From assembly GCA_027622795.1 (NCBI GenBank), contig JAQBZA010000046.1, positions 1 through 13,269 of the forward strand: DNA of 13,269 nt, written 5' to 3'. Position 1 is the first letter of the stretch, and every line of letters begins with the position of its first letter. This stretch comes from Planctomycetota bacterium. GTDB taxonomy: Bacteria; Planctomycetota; Planctomycetia; Pirellulales; UBA1268. The position numbers and the translations under genes were made by a program. The notes below the pieces were generated by a model. The model did no database searches and was not told where the DNA came from. It was given only the letters and a program-made list of their open reading frames with translations. This document shows, piece after piece, positions 1 through 6,780 of the stretch.

Positions 1-266
1 GCCAGCGATCCCGCCGTGACCACCGTCGTCTCGGGCTGCACCTCCCGGCTGGCAACCTTGTAGGGGGCAAGAATTGGCATCACGGAGGCTACGCCAGGCA
101 GCGTGGAAAGACCACTCTGCGAGGCGTCGCGTTCGTCGCCCACCACGGCCACGACAGTCCGCTCCGTGCCCACAATCACGTGCGGCCGCAGGCCAAGTAA
201 CTCGACCCGGGCAACAACATGATCGAGTTGCGACTGGGTGGCATCGGCATGCATGACGATGATCAT
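1..266 (-). CDS. aroF: 3-deoxy-7-phosphoheptulonate (DAHP) synthase, N-terminal part (runs off window)
   Basis: The first 88 codons of a gene that continues past base 1. DAHP synthase joins phosphoenolpyruvate and erythrose 4-phosphate in the cytoplasm, the first step of aromatic amino acid synthesis. The translated start MIIVMHADATQSQLDHVV, then a GLRPHVIVG stretch (about 25-33), VVGDER (41-46), LPGVASVMPI (56-65) and PYKVASRE (68-75), matches the ferredoxin-like regulatory domain and the lead-in to the barrel of the Thermotoga-type enzyme (type I, KDPS-like). The catalytic barrel itself lies outside the window. The ATG at 264-266 is chosen because the homology starts there and an AGGG lies 7 bases upstream (274-277). 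The gene starts 64 bp after the pseudokinase stop on the same strand, so the two could share a transcript. The N-terminal domain in this family commonly senses Tyr or Phe; whether it does so here cannot be seen. Confidence 0.88.
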   Translation of the reverse strand, partial: MIIVMHADATQSQLDHVVARVELLGLRPHVIVGTERTVVAVVGDERDASQSGLSTLPGVASVMPILAPYKVASREVQPETTVVTAGSL

Positions 267-330
267 TTCATAACCCTGCTGTGGTTGGAAACTGGCATGA
301 ACTCGAAGGCTCTGCTGGATGCTGCCGAGG

Positions 331-3315
331 TCATTTTTTATCGGTTGCAGCCGGCGCGGAACCGAAGACGGCCGGTACTACATCCCCTCGCTTGGCGGCA
401 GCGGCAACCGTTGTGACGTCGAGGGAATCTCCGTCACCCGCGCCACGAATGACGTAGATCAGCTTTCCGTCTGGATTTGCGTTGCGGAGAATAACGCGGA
501 GGATTTCCTCAGCCGGTTTGTTTTGCTCATTGAGGCCGAACGACTGGTTTTTCGTGATGCCTTCGAGTTGCAAATCACCCCCCAGAATGTTGATCGGGAG
601 ACCAATTTCTTCTGAGAGCATTTGCACTGATTTCTCGAGTGTGTCTCGGGGGAAACTGAGCGAGATCTTTTGTTGAAGTTTTTCCCGAGCCGAGGCTGGC
701 TTCGTGGTCGGCGTTGAGGTTCGTGCCATCGTGGCTGGCGTCGGGCCAGACTGATTCGCCTGGGCGAGCCCAAGTTCGGCTGCCAAGGCGATGTTGTGGC
801 CGGCCGATTGCGGGAGATAGGCATTGACGACCACTCCCCTTCCTTCGGCCCCGGCCCGCGTGTTGGCAGCTAGGAACCGCATCATGGTGGGGAGGCGGTT
901 GATGAGCTTCCTACCGTAGTTCACGCCATCCAGCCCGGCTGTCCAGTCTTCGACGTCTCCAGCCAAAGCATCGACCTTGCTCTTGATGGCATCGGCCATC
1001 ACACGTGCCGGCTCATCGACTGACTCCATGGCATCAAGCTCAATGTAGAACAGGTCACCGGCGTGAATGGAGAGGGCTGCAGCCCGCACGGTATCGCTGA
1101 AGAACAACTTGATCGGCTCGACAAGCTGGTCCAACGAACCGGTGAGGATATCGCGGCCTTCCGTGCGAAGATACTGCGGTGAACCGAACAGGGTGAGATG
1201 TCGCGACCGGTCGAGCATCCCTACGAGTCGCTCCATGTCGGGAGCCAAGGCGGCCCGTAAGTCACTTGAATCCCCCACCGGTGCGGCCCGTGCCTCAGCA
1301 GCCACGATTGCCTGCACGAGTTTCGTATTACCGCAGACGATCACATGCCCCTGCTCGGCCGGAGGGAGCCACAAACTGAACGTTGGTCCGACATAGACGT
1401 TTTCCTGCCCCTCTCGAGTCAATTCCATCCCATCAAGGGCGGCGACTATTGACTGCTCATTGGCCGGTTGTCCGAGTCGGATGGCATATGCTCCCACGAC
1501 AGTGCCCGACGTATCGGCCTGCCAACCGGCCTGCACTGCTTCAATCTGGTCGAGACCGCAACCACTCACCGACTCCAGCAATCCGATGATTTCGGCCACC
1601 TGCGGGCCCAAAGCCTTGACGAACAGACGACCTTCCTCGTCAGCGACAAGATCGGCAGGACGGGCGAGCAGAATCAGTTGCGAGCCCGCTGGAAGGAAGG
1701 CCAATGCCGGCGGCGGACCTGACGTTGGGGACCCCCACGGCAGGCTGTCACTGGCAACCAAGTTCATGTTCATGGTTTCATCACCAGGAGCGCGGCCCCC
1801 GGCATTCACCGTTCCCGCTGGATTCGGCGACTCCTCCATCGGGGTGCGGCTTTCCCGTTCAGTCGGGGGCGCCGGAGATGAACCCATGGTCGGTGAATTT
1901 TTCTCGGTCGATACCGTTTTCAAAGGTTCCCGTTTCGGATCCTGCGGCATCTGTCCCTGCTGACGAAGCACAAGCACAATCACCACGAGCCCCACAGCCG
2001 CCACGCTCAAGAGGCCCGCCGTCGCCCAGATTGAGACACGCTTCTGCGCCCGCGGGCGGCGACCCCCGGCTGGAGCCGAGCTGTGCCGCAACGCAGCCGG
2101 CCGTGGGCTGCTCTCGGTGTTGATCATGGGAACGATCGCCGATGGTTCGGCAAACGGTGGCGGTGAGATTGTCATGCTCGCCGAATCGGGCGCGGCTACG
2201 GACACAACCGATCCTGCGTTTCCAGCCAGCGGTGAAGAAGGCACAGCAGACGCGGCTGGGGCAAGCGATTCCGGCGGCATTCCAACACAGGCAGCCAAGG
2301 CATCTGCCGCCTCGACCACCGAGCGATACCGCATTGCCGGGTCGCGGGCGGTCATTGTGGCTACCACGTCCGCGAGCGTTGCCGGGCCACCGGGTACGAC
2401 CAGAGGGGGGAGGCCGTCTTTCGTAGCGTGGGCAAGCGTGCGCCGCGCATCTCCTTGCCAGCCGACAGGCTTCCCGGCGACCAAAGCATGCACGAGGCAG
2501 CCGAGGGCATAGATGTCGCTGTGCACCGTACAGACCGTGGACGGCGTGCCGAGTTCCGGTGCCACAAAGCAGGCCCGTGGACCCATCGCCTCGACTCGGT
2601 CTTTGAACTCGAGCGGCAACCGCGGCGGCTGCAGGTGGGGATCGCCGGCCAGCGGAAACTGGGCCAACCGCACGCCGGCCGCCCGTGCGTCGTGTGCATC
2701 CCGAGTCGACTCACGACGCAGCGAGGCCAGCGAAATACCACCGTGGACGTCGTCGAGTCGATGAAGTTCGGCCACCGCCCGAGCGACCTGCACGACGATT
2801 CGTACTGCCACTTCGACCGGAAGTCCGCCCTGTTCGGCCAACTCGTCGGCGAGCGTCTGCAGCGGAATATCTTCACAGATGATGACTCTGTGCGAGCCAA
2901 GCTTTTCGACAGCGATCGTCTTCGACAGAACGGGCGACCGGGCGGCATGGGCAATCGTGGTACGGCGGATAATCCCTGTCCACACATCCTGTTGTTTGCA
3001 CAAGGAACGCTCCAACAATCGCAACTGCACGCGACGGCCAGAGCGATCCTCACGCGCCCGAAACAAGAGCCCTGGGCCCTCGGCATCGACCCGCGTCATG
3101 AGCCGAAAGGTTCCAATGAAAAACGGCCCCTGATCGCCTCGCGCGAGTCGTCTGGCCTGCCACGTCGAAAGTGCTCCCCGGCTCACCAGCCACTTCGCGG
3201 CCGCAACGGTGTCGGTGGCGGTAGACGCGCGCTGGAGTTGCTCAAGTTCGTCGGCTGCAACAAGCCGGCTTTCCGTGACAAGCTTCCAAAAGGTGTCGAG
3301 ATTGGGAACGTTCAT
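331..3315 (-). CDS. membrane-anchored Ser/Thr pseudokinase with large extracytoplasmic region and C-terminal STN-like domain
   Basis: A 994-residue protein. Residues 1-65 form the helical domain seen ahead of many planctomycete kinases, ending LSTWQARRLARGDQGPFFIG. Residues 69-345 follow the protein kinase fold, but the catalytic residues are gone. The glycine loop is degraded (DAEGPG, 77-82), the beta-3 Lys is Arg99 (VQLRLL), the HRD loop reads HGGIS (191-195) with no catalytic Asp, and the DFG site reads AQF (218-220). The APE motif (252-254) and the helix F region HSDIYALG (265-272) remain. This indicates a signalling or scaffold pseudokinase rather than an active enzyme. A Pro/Ser-rich linker leads to one membrane span (about 428-450), then about 540 residues outside the membrane. 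Residues 537-850 resemble the export-type domains of other planctomycete kinases, with no recognised function. Residues 880-957 resemble a secretin/TonB short N-terminal (STN) fold. The start at 3315 has only a weak upstream AAGAAG. Function unknown. Confidence 0.85.
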   Translation of the reverse strand: MNVPNLDTFWKLVTESRLVAADELEQLQRASTATDTVAAAKWLVSRGALSTWQARRLARGDQGPFFIGTFRLMTRVDAEGPGLLFRAREDRSGRRVQLRLLERSLCKQQDVWTGIIRRTTIAHAARSPVLSKTIAVEKLGSHRVIICEDIPLQTLADELAEQGGLPVEVAVRIVVQVARAVAELHRLDDVHGGISLASLRRESTRDAHDARAAGVRLAQFPLAGDPHLQPPRLPLEFKDRVEAMGPRACFVAPELGTPSTVCTVHSDIYALGCLVHALVAGKPVGWQGDARRTLAHATKDGLPPLVVPGGPATLADVVATMTARDPAMRYRSVVEAADALAACVGMPPESLAPAASAVPSSPLAGNAGSVVSVAAPDSASMTISPPPFAEPSAIVPMINTESSPRPAALRHSSAPAGGRRPRAQKRVSIWATAGLLSVAAVGLVVIVLVLRQQGQMPQDPKREPLKTVSTEKNSPTMGSSPAPPTERESRTPMEESPNPAGTVNAGGRAPGDETMNMNLVASDSLPWGSPTSGPPPALAFLPAGSQLILLARPADLVADEEGRLFVKALGPQVAEIIGLLESVSGCGLDQIEAVQAGWQADTSGTVVGAYAIRLGQPANEQSIVAALDGMELTREGQENVYVGPTFSLWLPPAEQGHVIVCGNTKLVQAIVAAEARAAPVGDSSDLRAALAPDMERLVGMLDRSRHLTLFGSPQYLRTEGRDILTGSLDQLVEPIKLFFSDTVRAAALSIHAGDLFYIELDAMESVDEPARVMADAIKSKVDALAGDVEDWTAGLDGVNYGRKLINRLPTMMRFLAANTRAGAEGRGVVVNAYLPQSAGHNIALAAELGLAQANQSGPTPATMARTSTPTTKPASAREKLQQKISLSFPRDTLEKSVQMLSEEIGLPINILGGDLQLEGITKNQSFGLNEQNKPAEEILRVILRNANPDGKLIYVIRGAGDGDSLDVTTVAAAAKRGDVVPAVFGSAPAATDKK

Positions 3316-3453
3316 TGCTTCTTACACTGTAGCCGTTTGTGGGGCCACCCTGCCATCGCCGCCTCGCTTGTGGGGGAATGAGGGCGACCGATACGATGAC
3401 CCCAGCGAACACTAGCTGCCCTGCATTGCTCTTTCTCCCCCTCGAGCCGCTCC
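3316..3453. promoter_or_regulatory. divergent intergenic region between pseudokinase and glutamate dehydrogenase genes
   Basis: This 138 bp gap lies between two diverging start codons and so must contain the promoters of both genes, or of the transcripts that include them. I see no convincing -35/-10 pair, no strong Shine-Dalgarno sequence ahead of either start, and no clear inverted repeat. The call rests on gene orientation alone. Confidence 0.4.
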
Positions 3454-4689
3454 ATGAATGCCAGCACGGCCAACCAGATTTACTTTCGGCAGGCTGCCGA
3501 CGAACTCGATCTCTCCGACACGATGCGGAGCCTTCTGCTCACCGCCAAGCGGGAGGTGCAGGTGCAGGTTGCGGCCGAACTCGATTCGGGAGCCGTGGCC
3601 ACCTTCATCGGCTATCGCGTGCAGCACAACGACGCCCGTGGGCCGCTCAAAGGAGGCCTGCGGTATCACCCGGAGGTCGACCTTGATGAGGTGCGGTCAC
3701 TGGCCGCCTTGATGACCTGGAAGACGGCCGTCGTCAACATTCCCTATGGCGGCGCGAAGGGGGGCATCGCCCTCGATCCGGCCACCCTCTCCACCCGGGA
3801 ATTGGAGCGGGTGACCCGCAGCTTCGTCGATGCGATCCACGATCTCTTCGGCCCCGACGTCGACATCCCCGCCCCCGACATGGGCACGTCGGCCGAGGTG
3901 ATGGCCTGGATCATGAACCAGTATGGGAAGTATCGCGGCTTCGCACCGGCCTGCGTCACCGGCAAGCCGGTGGAGTATCACGGCATCCCGGGCCGCGAAG
4001 AGGCGACCGGCCGCGGCGTCGGCATCGTCACGCTCAAACTGCTCAGCCGGCTCGGCCGCGCGATCCAGGGCACGACGGTCGCGATCCAGGGCTTCGGCAA
4101 TGTCGGCACCCACACCGCCAAGTTTCTTCGCGATGCCGAGTGCCGCGTGGTGGCGATCAGCGACGCCAGCGGCGGCTACCACCGCGCCGACGGCATCGAT
4201 GTGCTCGAGGCGTTGCGGTATGCCCGGGAGCACCGCGGCCGCCTCGAGGGCTTTGTCGGTGGCGACCGGATCAGCAACGTGGAGCTGCTTGCCCTTGACT
4301 GCGACGTGCTCATCCCCGCCGCGCTCGGCGGCGTGCTCACCGCGGCGAACGCGGAGGCGGTGCAGGCGCCGATCATCGTCGAGGCGGCCAACTCACCGGT
4401 GACGCCGGAGGCCGACATCGTCTTCGCTCAGAAGAACGTCACCGTGCTCCCCGACATTCTCGCCAATGCCGGCGGCGTGACAGCGAGTTGGTTTGAGTGG
4501 GTGCAAAATCGTCAGCACTACCAATGGGGTGTCAACCGGGTGCGGCAGGAGCTCGACCGGATTCTTGGTGAGGCCTTCGAGCAGGTCTGGCAGCTTTCTT
4601 CGTCACGGCAGGTCAGCCTGCGAACAGCCGCCTACATGCTCGGCGTCGGCCGCGTGGCCCGAGCCACGGTGCTCGGCGGCATCACCTGA
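3454..4689 (+). CDS. gdhA: glutamate dehydrogenase (Glu/Leu/Phe/Val dehydrogenase family)
   Basis: A 411-residue cytoplasmic enzyme that interconverts glutamate and 2-oxoglutarate plus ammonium using NAD(P). The length is normal for the roughly 420-residue hexameric class. The substrate domain has the family motif GPLKGGLRYHP (63-73, with Lys66), Lys90 in MTWK, the catalytic Lys102 in PYGGAKGG (97-104) and the catalytic Asp142 in APDMGTS (140-146). The Rossmann domain carries GFGNVG (213-218). PAALGGVLTAANA and EAANSPVTPEAD follow in their expected places near the C-terminal half. The motif set fits glutamate better than leucine or phenylalanine dehydrogenases, but specificity and coenzyme choice are not proven by sequence. 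The start ATG has no clear ribosome binding site; it is kept because homology begins a few residues in. The gene lies 58 bp ahead of the metal cluster on the same strand, and a functional link is not obvious. Confidence 0.95.
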   Translation: MNASTANQIYFRQAADELDLSDTMRSLLLTAKREVQVQVAAELDSGAVATFIGYRVQHNDARGPLKGGLRYHPEVDLDEVRSLAALMTWKTAVVNIPYGGAKGGIALDPATLSTRELERVTRSFVDAIHDLFGPDVDIPAPDMGTSAEVMAWIMNQYGKYRGFAPACVTGKPVEYHGIPGREEATGRGVGIVTLKLLSRLGRAIQGTTVAIQGFGNVGTHTAKFLRDAECRVVAISDASGGYHRADGIDVLEALRYAREHRGRLEGFVGGDRISNVELLALDCDVLIPAALGGVLTAANAEAVQAPIIVEAANSPVTPEADIVFAQKNVTVLPDILANAGGVTASWFEWVQNRQHYQWGVNRVRQELDRILGEAFEQVWQLSSSRQVSLRTAAYMLGVGRVARATVLGGIT

Positions 4690-4747
4690 ACTGCCCCAGG
4701 AAAAACACATTGTGATCCTCAAAACAGAGACGGTAAGATTCGGAAGT

Positions 4748-5239
4748 ATGGTTCTTTCACGCGGATCGATCCTGCTCCTGTTTGTCGCGCATCTCGTGAT
4801 TCGAGCGGCGGCGGTGCCGCACATCCACGACACGTCGCACGGCCCAACGCCCGATCATGGGAGCCGCCCGCACATCCACCTCGGCGGCCATGGCCACCAT
4901 CACGATCATGAGCATTCCGACCACGACAGCGGGTACCACACTCCCGCTGTGGTACAGGCCCCCACGGTGGCAGGCACGTCAGGCGACCAGATCGCTGTGA
5001 CGTCTCCCTGCTGCTGCCACGACGACGATGCGATCGATGTGAGCATGATCGCACTGGCGGAAAGCCCCGGCTGGCGACGAGCATGGCCGGGGGCCGACTC
5101 TGACACGCTCCTGAGCCTGCCCGCACTCGCCACGGTGGTGCGGCCCGCGCCGGATGGTCATCGCGGTCTGTCCTGCCGACCGCCCGGTGATCCCGGCGGC
5201 ATCATCCACCACCTCTTTCCGCACGTTCTGCGGATCTGA
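4748..5239 (+). CDS. small secreted His-rich protein, putative metal-binding
   Basis: A 163-residue protein that I do not recognise as a named family. A hydrophobic N-terminus (about residues 7-22, SILLLFVAHLVIRAAA) looks like a signal peptide or single membrane anchor. It is followed by a very His-rich stretch (25-64) with 14 histidines in 40 residues, including HGHHHDHEHSDHD (48-60). A CCCHDDD cluster sits at 88-94 and an HH pair near the C-terminus (154-155). These features suggest binding of divalent metals such as zinc, cobalt, nickel or copper outside the cytoplasm; that role is inferred. It lies just upstream of the adaptor and pump genes, so it probably belongs to that cluster. The start is uncertain: ATG 4748 is used, but an in-frame GTG at 4712 with AGGA about 10 bases upstream would add 12 residues. 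The C-terminal half is of lower complexity, and no domain is visible. Confidence 0.7.
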   Translation: MVLSRGSILLLFVAHLVIRAAAVPHIHDTSHGPTPDHGSRPHIHLGGHGHHHDHEHSDHDSGYHTPAVVQAPTVAGTSGDQIAVTSPCCCHDDDAIDVSMIALAESPGWRRAWPGADSDTLLSLPALATVVRPAPDGHRGLSCRPPGDPGGIIHHLFPHVLRI

Positions 5240-5374
5240 GCAACGCGTTCGCTGACGCGTCCCACGGCCCTCTGCACTGTCGTGGTGACGGACCATTGCG
5301 GTTTCCGTCTCATGCTCCCCTGCTTCGCGACTCCACCCCCGCGGGCCGCGAATTTCATTCACTTAGGTCCTCCC

Positions 5375-6772
5375 ATGATTTCGCACGTGCTTCGCTTCCT
5401 TCGACGGCTCACTTTGTTTGCCGCAATCGGCGCACTGGCGGCCGGGTTGGCCTGGTCTCGCGACCGATGGCTACCGCTGCTCGAACAGGCCTGGCGGGGG
5501 AACGCATCCGCCACGTCCCGGGCCGATCACGATCCGCACGACCATGATCATGACCCGCCAGACGGCGGGCAGGACGTACTCGAACTCAGCCCCCAGGCCC
5601 GCCGCAATCTCGGCCTCGTCTCGCGGCCCGCCACGCTCTCCACCTACCGCAAAACGATCCTCGTGCCCGGTGAGATCCGGGATCGGCCGGGAATTTCTGA
5701 TCGCGGCGTCACCTCCCCGGTAATCGGCATCGTGACCGAGGTGCATGCCTTCCCCGGCGACACCGTTCGCCCCGGGGAAAAACTCTTCACGCTCCGCCTG
5801 GTGAGCGAGTATGTGCAGAACTCGCAGGCAGAACTGTTTCGCGCGACTCGCGAGACGGAACTCGAACAGGAGAAGCGGACCCGTCTGGCTCAGGTCGAAA
5901 GTGTCATTGCCGGCTCCCGGCTGATCGAGATCGACCAGCAGCTTCGCCGGCTTCAGGCGGCGATCACGAGCCACCGGCAGGATCTGCTCGTGCGGGGGCT
6001 CTCGCCAGAGCAAATCAACGAGGCCGCCGCTGGCCGGTTCGTGTCGTCGATCGATATCGTCGCCCCGCCCTCTGCCGTGCCGCCCACCGCGGATACCGAT
6101 CTCACCTACGAGGTGCAGGAGCTCAAGGTCGAACTCGGCACCCAGGTGCAGGCCGGCCATCTGCTTGCTGTGCTCTCCAACCATCGCCTGCTCTATGTCG
6201 TCGGCCATGCCTTCAAGGGCGAAGCTCCGGCCCTCGAGCGGGCCGCCCAGCACCGGTGGCCGGTGGGGATCGAGTTTGCCGAAGACGATCCCACCGGCTG
6301 GCCGCCCCTGCCGGAGGCGTTTGCGATCCGGCATCTGGCCAACATGATCGATTCCGCGAGCCGCACGTTCGATTTCTTCATTCCGTTGGAGAACCAGTCG
6401 CGGCGGTATGAGACCGGGGGCGAAGCCTTCGTGGTCTGGCGATTTCGGCCGGGGCAACGGGTGCGGCTGCATGTGCCGGTCGAGGAACTCGCCGACGTGA
6501 TCGTGCTTCCTGCCGGGGCCGTCGTGCGTGACGGCCCGGAAGCCTACGTGTTTCGGCAAAACGGCGACCTCTTCAATCGCCTCCCGGTGCATGTGCTCCA
6601 CGAGGATCGGCTGAGCGTGGTGCTTGCCAACGATGGCAGCGTGGCCCCGGGCTGGTATCTCGCCGAGACCGCCGCCGCCTCGCTCAACCGCGTGCTCGCG
6701 GCCCAGTCGGCCTCCGGCACTCCCGTCGGTGTCCACGTGCATGCCGACGGCACCGTCCACGGCGCTCACTGA
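5375..6772 (+). CDS. czcB: CzcB-like periplasmic adaptor (membrane fusion protein) of heavy-metal RND efflux system
   Basis: A 465-residue adaptor linking an inner-membrane RND pump to an outer-membrane exit duct. A membrane-spanning or uncleaved signal segment (about 10-27) is followed by an H/D-rich tract, DHDPHDHDHD (51-60), comparable to the His-rich N-termini of some CzcB-type adaptors. The lipoyl half-motif GIVTEVHAFPGDTVRPGEKL lies at 118-137, a helical hairpin at about 144-205 (heptad-like EQEKRTRLAQVESV), the second lipoyl/beta-barrel part at 243-275 (KVELGTQVQAGHLLAVLSNH), and a membrane-proximal domain from about 360 on (GQRVRLHVPVEE, IVLPAGAVVRDG). The C-terminus has another His cluster (HVHADGTVHGAH). 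ATG 5375 is preferred, with AGG about 7 bases upstream and a sensible N-terminus. An ATG at 5282 would add 31 unconvincing residues. The pump gene follows after 8 bp. Confidence 0.9.
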   Translation: MISHVLRFLRRLTLFAAIGALAAGLAWSRDRWLPLLEQAWRGNASATSRADHDPHDHDHDPPDGGQDVLELSPQARRNLGLVSRPATLSTYRKTILVPGEIRDRPGISDRGVTSPVIGIVTEVHAFPGDTVRPGEKLFTLRLVSEYVQNSQAELFRATRETELEQEKRTRLAQVESVIAGSRLIEIDQQLRRLQAAITSHRQDLLVRGLSPEQINEAAAGRFVSSIDIVAPPSAVPPTADTDLTYEVQELKVELGTQVQAGHLLAVLSNHRLLYVVGHAFKGEAPALERAAQHRWPVGIEFAEDDPTGWPPLPEAFAIRHLANMIDSASRTFDFFIPLENQSRRYETGGEAFVVWRFRPGQRVRLHVPVEELADVIVLPAGAVVRDGPEAYVFRQNGDLFNRLPVHVLHEDRLSVVLANDGSVAPGWYLAETAAASLNRVLAAQSASGTPVGVHVHADGTVHGAH

Positions 6773-6780
6773 GATCCCCC

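Noticed and set aside
2428..3381. Plus-strand open frame (317 codons) opposite the pseudokinase N-terminal half
   Set aside because: It covers the helical and kinase-like domains read from the other strand and has no domain of its own.
4710..4739. TTGTGA - 18 bp - TAAGAT as a sigma-70-like promoter for the His-rich gene
   Set aside because: Only 4 of 6 matches in each box, and it would place the transcript start at about the ATG. Too weak to annotate in a lineage with poorly known promoter rules.
5282..5374. Upstream in-frame extension of the adaptor gene
   Set aside because: The extra 31 residues do not look like a signal or conserved segment, and the ATG at 5375 has a better placed AGG.
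5471..6769. Long minus-strand open frame (432 codons) opposite the adaptor gene
   Set aside because: It lies wholly opposite a clear CzcB-type gene, its product is rich in Gly/Arg/His/Asp with no recognisable motif, and such antisense frames are expected in GC-rich DNA.
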